A stretch of 64,000 nucleotides of DNA from Acidobacteriota bacterium (lineage in GTDB: Bacteria; Acidobacteriota; Blastocatellia; Pyrinomonadales; Pyrinomonadaceae). Location of the stretch: assembly GCA_019242475.1 (NCBI GenBank), contig JAFAVK010000052.1:1-64000 (forward strand). Reading direction: 5' to 3'. The position numbers were made by a program, and so were the translations under genes. Positions 1 to 6,597 of the stretch are shown piece after piece (within the stretch, counting starts at the first letter, position 1; the number at the start of each line of letters is the position of its first letter). The notes beneath the pieces are model-generated. The model was not told the DNA's origin and did not search any database. It was given only the letters and a program-made list of their open reading frames with translations.

Positions 1-624
1 GGCGGCAACGGTGGCGGCCCCGGCGGGGGCGGCCCGGGCGGCGGCGGGGGCGAAGAGCCGCGCCGCTTCTCGGCCGAACGCTACCGGCTGGGCGTGCTCG
101 TCGGCATCGCCTCGATCCTGATGATGTTTACGGCGCTCGCCAGCGCCCTCATCGTCCGCTCGGGGATGCACAGCTCGGTGGACTGGCGCGGCGGGCAGAT
201 ACCGACCTTCGTCTACCTGAGCACGGGGCTCATCGTGCTGAGCAGCCTGACCTTCATCCGCGCGAAGGCGGCGCTGAGGCACGAGGAGGAGCGGGGGTAT
301 CGTCTGTGGCTGACGGTGACGCTGCTCTTGGGCTTAGGCTTTCTGGCGTCGCAGGTGCTCGCGTGGAAACAGCTCGTGGCGGCGGGCCTCTACCTGGCGT
401 CGAACCCGCACAGCTCCTTCTTCTACGTGCTGACGGGGCTGCACGGCATACACCTCTCGGGCGGCATCCTCGCGCTCGGCTACCTGCACTGGTACGTCCG
501 CCGCGCCGACGGGCCGGAGGCGGATTTGAAGCGGCGCGCGCTGACCGAGGTGGTCGGCATCTACTGGCACTTCATGGACGTTCTGTGGGTCTTTCTCTTC
601 CTGCTACTCTTCTTCTGGAGGTGA
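1..624 (+). CDS. Cytochrome c oxidase subunit III family protein (5' partial)
   Basis: The frame is open from the first base of the window, so the true start lies upstream; the first usable internal start is GTG at 94. The visible N-terminus is a Gly/Pro-rich linker (about residues 1-17) followed by five hydrophobic segments. The conserved subunit III features are a G-x-H-x-x-H-like helix near the middle and a C-terminal WHFMDVLWVFLF helix. Subunit III of haem-copper oxidases is an integral membrane protein that stabilises the catalytic subunit I and its proton uptake. It is followed after 4 bp by a second subunit III-like gene and then a subunit IV-like gene, so this is the downstream part of an aa3/caa3-type terminal oxidase operon. 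Subunits I and II would be expected to the left. Confidence 0.85.
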   Translation, partial: GGNGGGPGGGGPGGGGGEEPRRFSAERYRLGVLVGIASILMMFTALASALIVRSGMHSSVDWRGGQIPTFVYLSTGLIVLSSLTFIRAKAALRHEEERGYRLWLTVTLLLGLGFLASQVLAWKQLVAAGLYLASNPHSSFFYVLTGLHGIHLSGGILALGYLHWYVRRADGPEADLKRRALTEVVGIYWHFMDVLWVFLFLLLFFWR

Positions 625-628
625 GGCT

Positions 629-1297
629 TTGAGCACTGAAGCGCATGTCGGAAGGCTGCCGGCGACCGAGTGGGACGGGGGGGCCTTACCGTACCGCGTC
701 GGCCACCGCAAGCTCGGGATGTGGCTCTTCATCGTCTCGGACGCGATGACGTTCTCGGCGATGCTCATCGCATACTCCTACGCGCGCGTGTCGAGCGACG
801 CGTGGCCGACGCCGTTCCCCTTCTACCCGTCGATCATCTTCTCGACGACGATGACGCTCTTCCTGCTCGCGTCTTCGTTCACGATGGTGATGGCGGTGCG
901 CGCGTCGGCGCATAACAAGTTGCGCGCGGCGCGGCGCTGGATCGGCGCGACGATGCTCGGCGGGCTCGTCTTCCTCGTCCTCCACTCCATCGAGTGGGGC
1001 CACCTCATCGGCGAGGGGCTGCGCCCGTTCCGGCTTGCCGGCGACTGGGCCAAGAAGTGGCCGCAGGCGCCGCCGCTCTTCGGCGCGAGCTTCTTCGCCA
1101 TCACCGGGCTGCACATGTTCCACGTCTTCACAGGCGTCTGCTACCTCGGCGTCGTCGCCCTGCGCATCAAGAAGACGCGCCACGAGGACGTGGAGATCAG
1201 CGGGCTCTACTGGCACTTCGTAGACCTCGTCTGGATGTTCGTCTTCCCGCTCATCTACCTGATGTCGGTCGATTTCACCCCCGGAGCCGGACATTAA
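629..1297 (+). CDS. Second cytochrome c oxidase subunit III-like protein
   Basis: A 222-residue membrane protein with about five hydrophobic helices. It ends with the family signature YWHFVDLVWMFVFPLIYL and carries the internal GLHMFHVFTG helix typical of COX3. The start is TTG at 629; a strong GGAGGTGAGG ribosome-binding site overlaps the end of the preceding gene and decides it. Together with the gene just upstream it forms a tandem pair of subunit III-type proteins that have diverged well beyond a recent duplication. It probably acts in the same inner-membrane haem-copper oxidase complex. Whether both assemble into one complex or serve alternative complexes cannot be told from the sequence. 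Confidence 0.85.
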   Translation: MSTEAHVGRLPATEWDGGALPYRVGHRKLGMWLFIVSDAMTFSAMLIAYSYARVSSDAWPTPFPFYPSIIFSTTMTLFLLASSFTMVMAVRASAHNKLRAARRWIGATMLGGLVFLVLHSIEWGHLIGEGLRPFRLAGDWAKKWPQAPPLFGASFFAITGLHMFHVFTGVCYLGVVALRIKKTRHEDVEISGLYWHFVDLVWMFVFPLIYLMSVDFTPGAGH

Positions 1298-1313
1298 AGA
1301 GTGGAGGGCGGCG

Positions 1314-1931
1314 ATGGCGAGCGAAAACATCCGAGAAGTGTTCAAGAAGTCAGACCTGCTGCTGATGGGCGTCTGCATGATTCTGGCCGCGGGCTTCCTC
1401 GTGCTGGCGGGACTCAACGCCGTCGAGGCGGGGAAGTTCCTGACGATAGACAGCCTCTTCTTCACGGCCGTCTGCCTGCTGCTGGCGCTGACGTTCGTCG
1501 CCGTCCCGGCGCTCGCGATGCACTCGCGCGGCGTCCGCCCCTTCTACGTGGGCGACGAAGTACCGCCGGCCCGCGCGCACGAACACGTCCACTTCGAGGG
1601 CGGCACGAGGATGTTTTTGAACGTGCTCCTCGCCCTGCTCGGGCTGACGGTCGTCGAGGTCTTCCTGGCCTACAAACAAGTGCCGCTTCACATCATGCTG
1701 ACGATCCTGATCGGGCTCTCGCTCATCAAGGCGGCGATGATCGTGGCCTACTTCATGCACCTGAAGTTCGAGCGCATGAGCCTCGTGCTGACGCTCGTCC
1801 CGACGGTCACCGTCTGCATCTGCCTGCTCTTCATCGTCTTCCCCGACAGCTTCCGCGCGGGCAGTCTCCGCACGACTAAGACCGAGGCCGTCCCGGCCGC
1901 GGCCGAGGGGGCGCAGGCGCCCGAGCATTAG
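1314..1931 (+). CDS. Cytochrome c oxidase subunit IV-type protein
   Basis: A 205-residue protein with two N-terminal hydrophobic helices, a His-rich loop (around residues 85-93) and a C-terminal three-helix block. That block includes AAMIVAYFMHLKFERMS, the signature of the prokaryotic COX4 family (Pfam COX4_pro). Start ATG at 1314, with GGAGG 7 bp upstream. The usual COX4_pro protein is only about 100 residues, so the N-terminal half is an extension or a second membrane domain. Its position directly behind the two subunit III genes supports an accessory role in the terminal oxidase. The C-terminus is Ala/Glu-rich and probably disordered. Confidence 0.8.
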   Translation: MASENIREVFKKSDLLLMGVCMILAAGFLVLAGLNAVEAGKFLTIDSLFFTAVCLLLALTFVAVPALAMHSRGVRPFYVGDEVPPARAHEHVHFEGGTRMFLNVLLALLGLTVVEVFLAYKQVPLHIMLTILIGLSLIKAAMIVAYFMHLKFERMSLVLTLVPTVTVCICLLFIVFPDSFRAGSLRTTKTEAVPAAAEGAQAPEH

Positions 1932-1944
1932 AAAGGTTAAGAAG

Positions 1945-2202
1945 ATGTCGAAGACGAAGGGCAGCATCATTCCCGTCTTCGCCGCGGCGCTCCTGCTCGC
2001 GGCGCTGGCCGCCGCGTGGCCCGAGACGGCGCTCGCGCAGTGCCCGCTCTGCCGCTCGGCTTTGCAGAACGACCAGACGGCGCGCACGATGAACTACGCC
2101 ATCGTCGTCCTGCTCATCCCGCCCGTCTCCATCTTCTGCACCATCTTCGCCGTCGTCTACAGGAAGGCGAAGAAGGGTGACGAAGAAAATCGTGAACCGT
2201 AA
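1945..2202 (+). CDS. Small membrane protein with CPLC motif, oxidase operon
   Basis: An 85-residue protein with an N-terminal signal-like helix ending in ALAQ, then CPLC, then a second hydrophobic segment and a basic C-terminus. I know of small proteins of this layout downstream of oxidase genes in Acidobacteriota but not of an established function. The paired cysteines after the cleavage site would be periplasmic and could bind a metal or take part in thiol exchange during oxidase maturation; this is inference. The last residues (N-R-E-P-stop) are encoded by the first units of the adjacent inverted repeat at 2191. Confidence 0.65.
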   Translation: MSKTKGSIIPVFAAALLLAALAAAWPETALAQCPLCRSALQNDQTARTMNYAIVVLLIPPVSIFCTIFAVVYRKAKKGDEENREP

Positions 2203-2261
2203 ACCGTGACAAGAGATCAGGCTGTTTTCTTCTTGTCACGGTTCACGGTTTACGGTTCACG
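2191..2261. repeat. Heptad inverted element, family A (copy A1)
   Basis: The left arm (2191-2214) is built of the 7-bp units CCGTGAA, CCGTAAA and CCGTGAC; the right arm (2231-2261) is its reverse complement plus one extra heptamer. The centre holds 16 bases. The left arm encodes the last residues and TAA stop of the upstream gene. There is no T-tract, so it does not look like an ordinary intrinsic terminator. Copies A2, A3 and A4 lie at 5791, 28187 and 52213. Confidence 0.85.
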
Positions 2262-2283
2262 CGCGAACGAAGTGAGCGAGCTT

Positions 2284-2520
2284 ATGGCAGACGAACTAGT
2301 CCCCGCCGTTGACGTGGAGCGGCAGACGATACGCGGCCGCGTGTGCCCGGCGTGCGGCGGCAAGATCATCCCGTCCGACCGCGCGGTCTACCAGAACGCG
2401 ACCGACCCGGGCGGGGTCTTCCCCGCGTGGCAGTGCGAGCGCTGCGGCTACGAGGAGTTGAGCGAGAAGAAGGCGCCGGCCCCGAAGGCGCACCCCCCGA
2501 AAAAGAAGGTCGAAGGATGA
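2284..2520 (+). CDS. Zinc-ribbon protein
   Basis: A 78-residue protein with two CxxC knuckles, CPAC near residue 21 and CERC near residue 51, which together make a rubredoxin-like zinc ribbon, followed by a Lys/Pro-rich tail. The frame is open further upstream, but that part would be translated from the inverted repeat, so ATG 2284 is the sensible start. Its stop overlaps the ATG of the next gene (ATGA), indicating translational coupling. The function is unknown; the setting in the oxidase operon suggests a role in metal handling or assembly. Confidence 0.6.
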   Translation: MADELVPAVDVERQTIRGRVCPACGGKIIPSDRAVYQNATDPGGVFPAWQCERCGYEELSEKKAPAPKAHPPKKKVEG

Positions 2521-2915
2521 GCGCAGAAGAGAACAAGAGGACAGTCCAGTCGATTTTCGAAGCCTTCGGGCGCGGCGACATCCCCGGCGTCCTCACGCAC
2601 CTCGCGGAGGACGTGGAGTGGAAGGCGCCCGGCCCCTCGGCCGTCCCATATCTCGGCGAGAGGCGCGGGCACGGCGGCGCCACCGAGTTCTTCGTGCAGC
2701 TCGGCACGAACGTCGAGTTCGAGAGCTTCGAGCCGGGCGCCTTTATCGCCGAGGGCGACCGCGTGGTCGCCCTCGGTCGCGAGCGCGGCCGCGTGCGCGG
2801 GACGGGCAAGGCGTTCGACAACGAGTGGGCGCTCGTCTTCACTTTCGCCGACGGCAAGGTGACGAACTTCCAACTCTACGAGAACACCGCGGCCGTCACC
2901 GAGGCGTTCTCGTAG
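2517..2915 (+). CDS. SnoaL/NTF2-like protein
   Basis: A 132-residue protein with the layout of the NTF2-like SnoaL family. A helical N-terminus contains FEAFGRGDIPGVLTHLAEDV, then a W-x-A-P-G strand, and finally strands with G-D-R-V and FTFADGKV. The family forms a cone-shaped alpha+beta barrel that binds small hydrophobic ligands or catalyses aldol-type reactions; no specific substrate can be assigned here. The ATG overlaps the TGA of the preceding zinc-ribbon gene by four bases, and the next gene starts 3 bp after its stop. Confidence 0.75.
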   Translation: MSAEENKRTVQSIFEAFGRGDIPGVLTHLAEDVEWKAPGPSAVPYLGERRGHGGATEFFVQLGTNVEFESFEPGAFIAEGDRVVALGRERGRVRGTGKAFDNEWALVFTFADGKVTNFQLYENTAAVTEAFS

Positions 2916-2918
2916 GTC

Positions 2919-3344
2919 ATGAACGACTCGGTACTTCCGCATTTAAACGCCGCGCTCAACTTCACGAGCTTCGTGCTGCTCGTCGCGGCGTTCTACCAGA
3001 TCAGACGCGGGAACGTGCAGAATCACCGGCGCCTGATGCTCTCGGCGCTCGTCGTCTCCAGCCTCTTCCTCGTCTCCTACGTCGTCTACCACGCGCAGTA
3101 CGGCTCGGTCAGGTTCGCGGGGCAGGGGCTCGTCCGCCCCGTCTACTTCGTCATCCTCATCACGCACGTCGTCCTCGCGGCGGCCATCGTGCCGCTCGTC
3201 GTCGTCACGCTCCGCCGCGCGCTGGCCGGCGACTTCGCGCGCCACCGGCGCCTCGCGCGCTGGACGTACCCGCTCTGGGTCTACGTCTCCATCACGGGCG
3301 TCGTCGTCTACCTCATGCTATACCACCTTTACCGCCCCCGTTGA
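2919..3344 (+). CDS. DUF420 membrane protein, likely oxidase assembly factor
   Basis: A 141-residue protein with four predicted transmembrane helices. Conserved histidines sit in the first loops (PHLNA, NHRRLM, VYHAQYG), and a later RHRRLARWTYPLWVYVSITG stretch is characteristic of the DUF420 family (Bacillus YozB/CtaM). Members of that family are needed for maturation of haem-copper oxidases in Firmicutes. The position in a cytochrome oxidase operon supports the same role here, acting in the cytoplasmic membrane. Start ATG 2919, 3 bp after the preceding stop. Confidence 0.8.
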   Translation: MNDSVLPHLNAALNFTSFVLLVAAFYQIRRGNVQNHRRLMLSALVVSSLFLVSYVVYHAQYGSVRFAGQGLVRPVYFVILITHVVLAAAIVPLVVVTLRRALAGDFARHRRLARWTYPLWVYVSITGVVVYLMLYHLYRPR

Positions 3345-3348
3345 TTCG

Positions 3349-4233
3349 ATGAGCGACGTGCGACCGAACACCGAAGGGAATGGCGGCTTGCCGGGGAGCC
3401 CGGACGCGCCGGCCGAGGGGCGCCGGCGCACGCCGTGGCCGCTCGCGGTGGTGGCCGTCCTCTTCGTGGTCGTGCCCTTCCTGACGTGGTACTGGACTTG
3501 GTTCGGGAGGTCTCTGAGCGACGAAGAGATCGGGAAGTATCTGAGCGAAGGGAACCCGCGCCACGCGCAGCACGCGCTGTCGCAGGTGGCGGAGCGCATC
3601 GAAAAGGGCGACGCGGGCGCGGGCCGCTGGAACGCGCAGGTCGCCGCGCTCGCCGCGAGCCCTTCGCCGGACGTGCGCATGACGGCGGCTTGGGCGATGG
3701 GCATCGAGCACCGCTCGGAGGAGTTTCACGCCGCCCTCCTCAAACTCGTCGAAGACCCCGAGCCGGTAGTGCGCCGCAACGCCGCGCTCGCCCTCGTGCG
3801 CTTCGGCGACCCGAACTGCCGCCCCGAACTGCTCGCCATGCTCCGCCCTTACGACGTGAGCGTGACGGAGGCCGGCACAACTTTGACGGCCCTCACCGCC
3901 GGCTCGCACGTCAAGCGCGACTCGCTGCTGCTCAGGTTCACGAACGCCTCGGGCGAGACCAAGGAGGTGCGCGCGCCGCTGCCGGGCACGGTCGAGCGCG
4001 CGGCGTTCAAAGACGGCGAGAAGTTCGCTGCCGGCGCTGAGCTTTTCACGCTCGCGCCCGACGAGGAGCAGGTGACGGACGCGCTCACCGGGCTCTACTT
4101 CCTTGGCGACCGGGAAGAGCTGCCCGAAGTCGAGCGCTACGCGCGCGGGGCGGAAGGCATGTCCGAAGGGGTGAAAGCGAAAGCGGCGCAGACGGCCGAA
4201 GCCATCAGGCGCCGCTCTTCACAGAATCGTTGA
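3349..4233 (+). CDS. Membrane-anchored HEAT-repeat protein with lipoyl-like domain
   Basis: A 294-residue protein. Residues about 1-28 are a polar Pro/Gly-rich N-terminus, 29-48 a transmembrane helix, and about 90-170 contain two HEAT-like repeats (SPDVRMTAAWAMG, DPEPVVRRNAALALVRFGD). Residues about 205-240 look like half of a biotinyl/lipoyl-type barrel (VRAPLPGTVERAAFKDGEKF), as in HlyD-type adaptors, but lack the modified lysine motif. A last helical segment follows. It starts 4 bp after the DUF420 gene and ends the oxidase operon. The domains suggest a scaffold on the outer face of the inner membrane; the function is not known. Confidence 0.65.
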   Translation: MSDVRPNTEGNGGLPGSPDAPAEGRRRTPWPLAVVAVLFVVVPFLTWYWTWFGRSLSDEEIGKYLSEGNPRHAQHALSQVAERIEKGDAGAGRWNAQVAALAASPSPDVRMTAAWAMGIEHRSEEFHAALLKLVEDPEPVVRRNAALALVRFGDPNCRPELLAMLRPYDVSVTEAGTTLTALTAGSHVKRDSLLLRFTNASGETKEVRAPLPGTVERAAFKDGEKFAAGAELFTLAPDEEQVTDALTGLYFLGDREELPEVERYARGAEGMSEGVKAKAAQTAEAIRRRSSQNR

Positions 4234-4250
4234 AGCCGGTCGGAATCTTC

Positions 4251-4625
4251 TCAACTCGAAGGGGGCGGCGGAGGGGCGTCGGGGAGGTTGACGCCGTGCA
4301 TCGCCTCCCAGTCCTCGGTCGGCACCATCTCGATGGCGTCCCACGGGCAGCCGTCGAGGAAGGCGCCGTCCGGGCCTTTGCTGATGCACTTCTGGCAGCC
4401 GATGCAGAGGTACGGATCGACTTCGATGCGGCCGAAGGGCGTGTGGTCGTCGTCGGGCACCCAGAACATGCACGCCTCGATGGGGCAGTACTCGATGCAG
4501 GCGGGCGAGCCCGCGCAGCCCGTGCAGCAGTCGGTCGTGATGGCGAGGATGCGCGGCTTCTTCTTGCGCGTCGCCTTGCCGTCGCCCACGGACATCGGCC
4601 AGTGCTTTTCGACGATTCCGATCAT
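4251..4625 (-). CDS. 4Fe-4S ferredoxin-like protein
   Basis: A 124-residue protein with two cysteine clusters: CTGC-x5-C-x3-CP in the first half and CIGCQKC-x10-CP in the second. These would hold two iron-sulfur clusters, with the C-terminal cysteine of each motif serving the other cluster. Both motifs have insertions compared with the classic CxxCxxCxxxCP. The C-terminus is a Pro-rich tail. It is convergent with the oxidase operon, with 17 bp between. It is a soluble electron carrier; the partner is unknown. Start ATG 4625. The 223 bp upstream hold no gene and no promoter that I can defend. Confidence 0.8.
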   Translation of the reverse strand: MIGIVEKHWPMSVGDGKATRKKKPRILAITTDCCTGCAGSPACIEYCPIEACMFWVPDDDHTPFGRIEVDPYLCIGCQKCISKGPDGAFLDGCPWDAIEMVPTEDWEAMHGVNLPDAPPPPPSS

Positions 4626-4848
4626 GCTTCAAGGCTCCGGACGGAAACATTCGGGAAGGCAGTCACACTTTAACATGACAAATTTACCGGCTCAACTGAA
4701 TTAATTTCGAGGCTCGCTTTCCGTGTTAGAATCGACGCACAAAGCTTTCAGTCTTTAACATCAGTCTAAACGGGTTCGGACAGGTCGGCCGGGGAAGGCG
4801 GCCGGGGCGCGTGGCCTTCGCGCACTCGCGCCCGAAGGTTTAGAAGGC

Positions 4849-5628
4849 ATGAGCACTGTCGCTGGAATCTTCAACTCGTCGGCGGAGGCCGAGAACGCCG
4901 TCGAGGCTTTACGCACGGCCGGGATTGCCGAAGACCGGGTCAGCATCCTGACGCCGGGCACCTCCGGGCAGCAGTTGGACGAGGTGCCGACGACCGAGAC
5001 CGAGCAGGAGGGCATGGGCAAGGCCGTGGGCGGGGTCGTCGGCGGCGCCCTGGGGGTCGCGGGCGGGCTCCAACTGGGCGCGGCGGCGGCGAGTCTGCTC
5101 GTCCCGGGCGTGGGGCCGGTGCTCGCGGCGGGTCTGATCGGCGCGGCGCTGCTCGGCGCGGGCGGCGCGGCCACGGGGATGGCCGCGGGCGGCGCGCTCG
5201 AAGACTCGATGGCCGAGGGGCTGCCGCACGACGAGCTTTTCGTCTACGAGGACGCGCTGCGGCGGGGGCGTTCGGTCGTGCTGGTCGTGGCCGACGACGA
5301 CGTGAGTAAGGGGATCGCGCGCGACCTGTTCAAAGAGGCGGGGGCGGAGAGCGTGGACGCGGCGCGCGATGCCTGGTGGGTCGGACTGCGCGACGCGGAG
5401 GAGGCGGAGTACACCGTGGACGGCGGCGACTTCGGCGCGGACGAGCCGGTCTTCCGCAAGGGCTTCGAGGCGTCGCTCCACCCGCGCGCGCGCGGCCGCG
5501 CGTACGACGAGGACGCCGAGCGACTCCACGAGTGCTACGGCGCGGAGTGCGAGGAGTCGGCCTTCCGGCACGGCTACGAGCGCGGCCGGCGTTACCAGGG
5601 CGAGCTTTTGGAGAGACACAAGGGTTGA
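4849..5628 (+). CDS. Stress-type protein with YflT-like N-terminus and glycine zipper
   Basis: A 259-residue protein. Residues 1-40 resemble the N-terminus of general stress protein 17M/YflT (AGIFNSSAEAENAVEALRTAG). Residues about 60-125 form a long Gly/Ala-rich hydrophobic stretch with glycine-zipper spacing that probably inserts in a membrane. Residues about 128-170 form another alpha/beta segment with a VVLVVADD strand. The C-terminal 90 residues are acidic and Arg/Tyr-rich. Start ATG 4849 with an AAGG-type site 5-8 bp upstream. The stop overlaps the TTG start of the small zinc-ribbon membrane protein, so the two are likely translated together. Confidence 0.6.
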   Translation: MSTVAGIFNSSAEAENAVEALRTAGIAEDRVSILTPGTSGQQLDEVPTTETEQEGMGKAVGGVVGGALGVAGGLQLGAAAASLLVPGVGPVLAAGLIGAALLGAGGAATGMAAGGALEDSMAEGLPHDELFVYEDALRRGRSVVLVVADDDVSKGIARDLFKEAGAESVDAARDAWWVGLRDAEEAEYTVDGGDFGADEPVFRKGFEASLHPRARGRAYDEDAERLHECYGAECEESAFRHGYERGRRYQGELLERHKG

Positions 5629-5792
5629 AAGACACGCTCCTGAGCATCCTCGTCCTGGTCGGCATCCTCTTCGTCAGCGCCGTCATCACCAACTGGTTCG
5701 CGCGGACGATGTACAACCGCTGCGGCTCTTGCGGCACCCTCAACGCGAAGCGCCGCACGCACTGCCGCTCGTGTGGGAAAGAGATAAGCTAA
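5625..5792 (+). CDS. Small membrane protein with C-terminal zinc knuckle
   Basis: A 55-residue protein with one transmembrane helix (about residues 5-24) followed by a short CGSC...CRSC zinc ribbon. It starts at TTG 5625, overlapping the preceding stop codon, and stops at 5792 just inside the edge of inverted repeat A2. Codon third positions are GC-rich like its neighbours, which supports real coding. No function is known. Confidence 0.55.
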   Translation: MKDTLLSILVLVGILFVSAVITNWFARTMYNRCGSCGTLNAKRRTHCRSCGKEIS

Positions 5793-5876
5793 AGCCGTAA
5801 ACCGTAAACCGTGAACCGTGACAAGAAGGAAGAGCCTTCCTCTTGTCACGGTTCACGGTTTACGGTTTACGGCTTT
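5791..5876. repeat. Heptad inverted element, family A (copy A2)
   Basis: The two 36-bp arms (5791-5826 and 5841-5876) are perfect reverse complements. Each consists of four 7-bp units (CCGTAAA twice, CCGTGAA, CCGTGAC) plus short flanks. The 14-base centre is itself partly palindromic (GGAAG/CTTCC). It lies between the stop of the small zinc-knuckle gene and the stop of the convergent small membrane protein, touching both. Confidence 0.9.
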
Positions 5877-5879
5877 CTG

Positions 5880-6029
5880 TTAGACCGTCCGGCGTCCCGT
5901 CAGCAGGTTGATGACGAAGATCACGAGCGCGAGGACGAGGAGCAGGTGAATGAACCCGCCGACGGTGTACCCGCTCACGAGCCCCAGGAGCCACAGCACG
6001 AGAAGAATCACCAGAATTGTCCACAGCAT
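5880..6029 (-). CDS. Lmo0937-like small membrane protein
   Basis: A 49-residue, almost entirely hydrophobic protein with two predicted helices separated by G-Y-T-V-G-G-F-I-H, ending in TGRR. The layout matches the widespread 'lmo0937 family' of tiny membrane proteins of unknown function. The frame is open further upstream, but an AAGGAG site sits 8 bp before ATG 6029 and fixes the start. Its stop lies 4 bp from inverted repeat A2. Confidence 0.65.
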   Translation of the reverse strand: MLWTILVILLVLWLLGLVSGYTVGGFIHLLLVLALVIFVINLLTGRRTV

Positions 6030-6597
6030 ATTCGACTTCTCCTTCGTTTGTCGGTTGATGTTCTTTAACGATTCAGCAGAACCCGCCTGTGCCCCCAGTC
6101 GAGCAACGTCCGTGCCAGCGACGAACATACTTATACGCTGATAGGAATCGTTGATAATCCGGTTCTTTCAAACGAAAACTCGGGTAGAGGTCGCCGTCAG
6201 GTTAAAATCATGTATGGAATCGCGGCGTGAGGCCGTGCTTTCCCGTGTTTGGATACCGGGCGCGCTGTAAAACTTACACAGAAAAGCGCGACGGTGCGGC
6301 AACCGGAGGCTAAACCTTTTCATCGGAAGATTAAGTGGCTCCGGCCGCCGTTTGAAACTGAAGCCTCGCGCGGACGAAGACGGTTCAAATGATTTTCACT
6401 GGACTTGAAAAGCTTTTGACTGCTAGAGTGTAAGCTAGCGTCCGCCAGGTTCGGCGGACGCCTCCGCTTGTCACCGCTTGAACCTGTCCGGCGGCCCCCG
6501 ACGGCCCTCCTGAGGCGGTTTCTAAAGCTTAACAATCGCTCAACCCGAAGGAGTCAACAAAACCCCCGACTCCCTCTTTATTTTTTTCGAGGTCTTT
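6030..6597 (+). other. 568-bp gene-free region with nested stem-loops upstream of ftsH-like gene
   Basis: No convincing gene is seen here. At 6261-6290 CGCGCT pairs with AGCGCG and encloses a TGTAA-AAC-TTACA hairpin; at 6292-6306 a CGGT/ACCG hairpin follows; at 6438-6461 GCGTCCGCC pairs with GGCGGACGC around a 6-base loop. The region is long and lower in GC than its flanks, as expected for a promoter and a structured 5' leader of the protease gene. I could not match it to a known riboswitch class. Confidence 0.4.

Noticed and set aside
6320..6535. A 71-codon minus-strand frame in the ftsH leader
   Set aside because: No ribosome-binding site, no motif, and it spans the predicted stem-loop at 6438.
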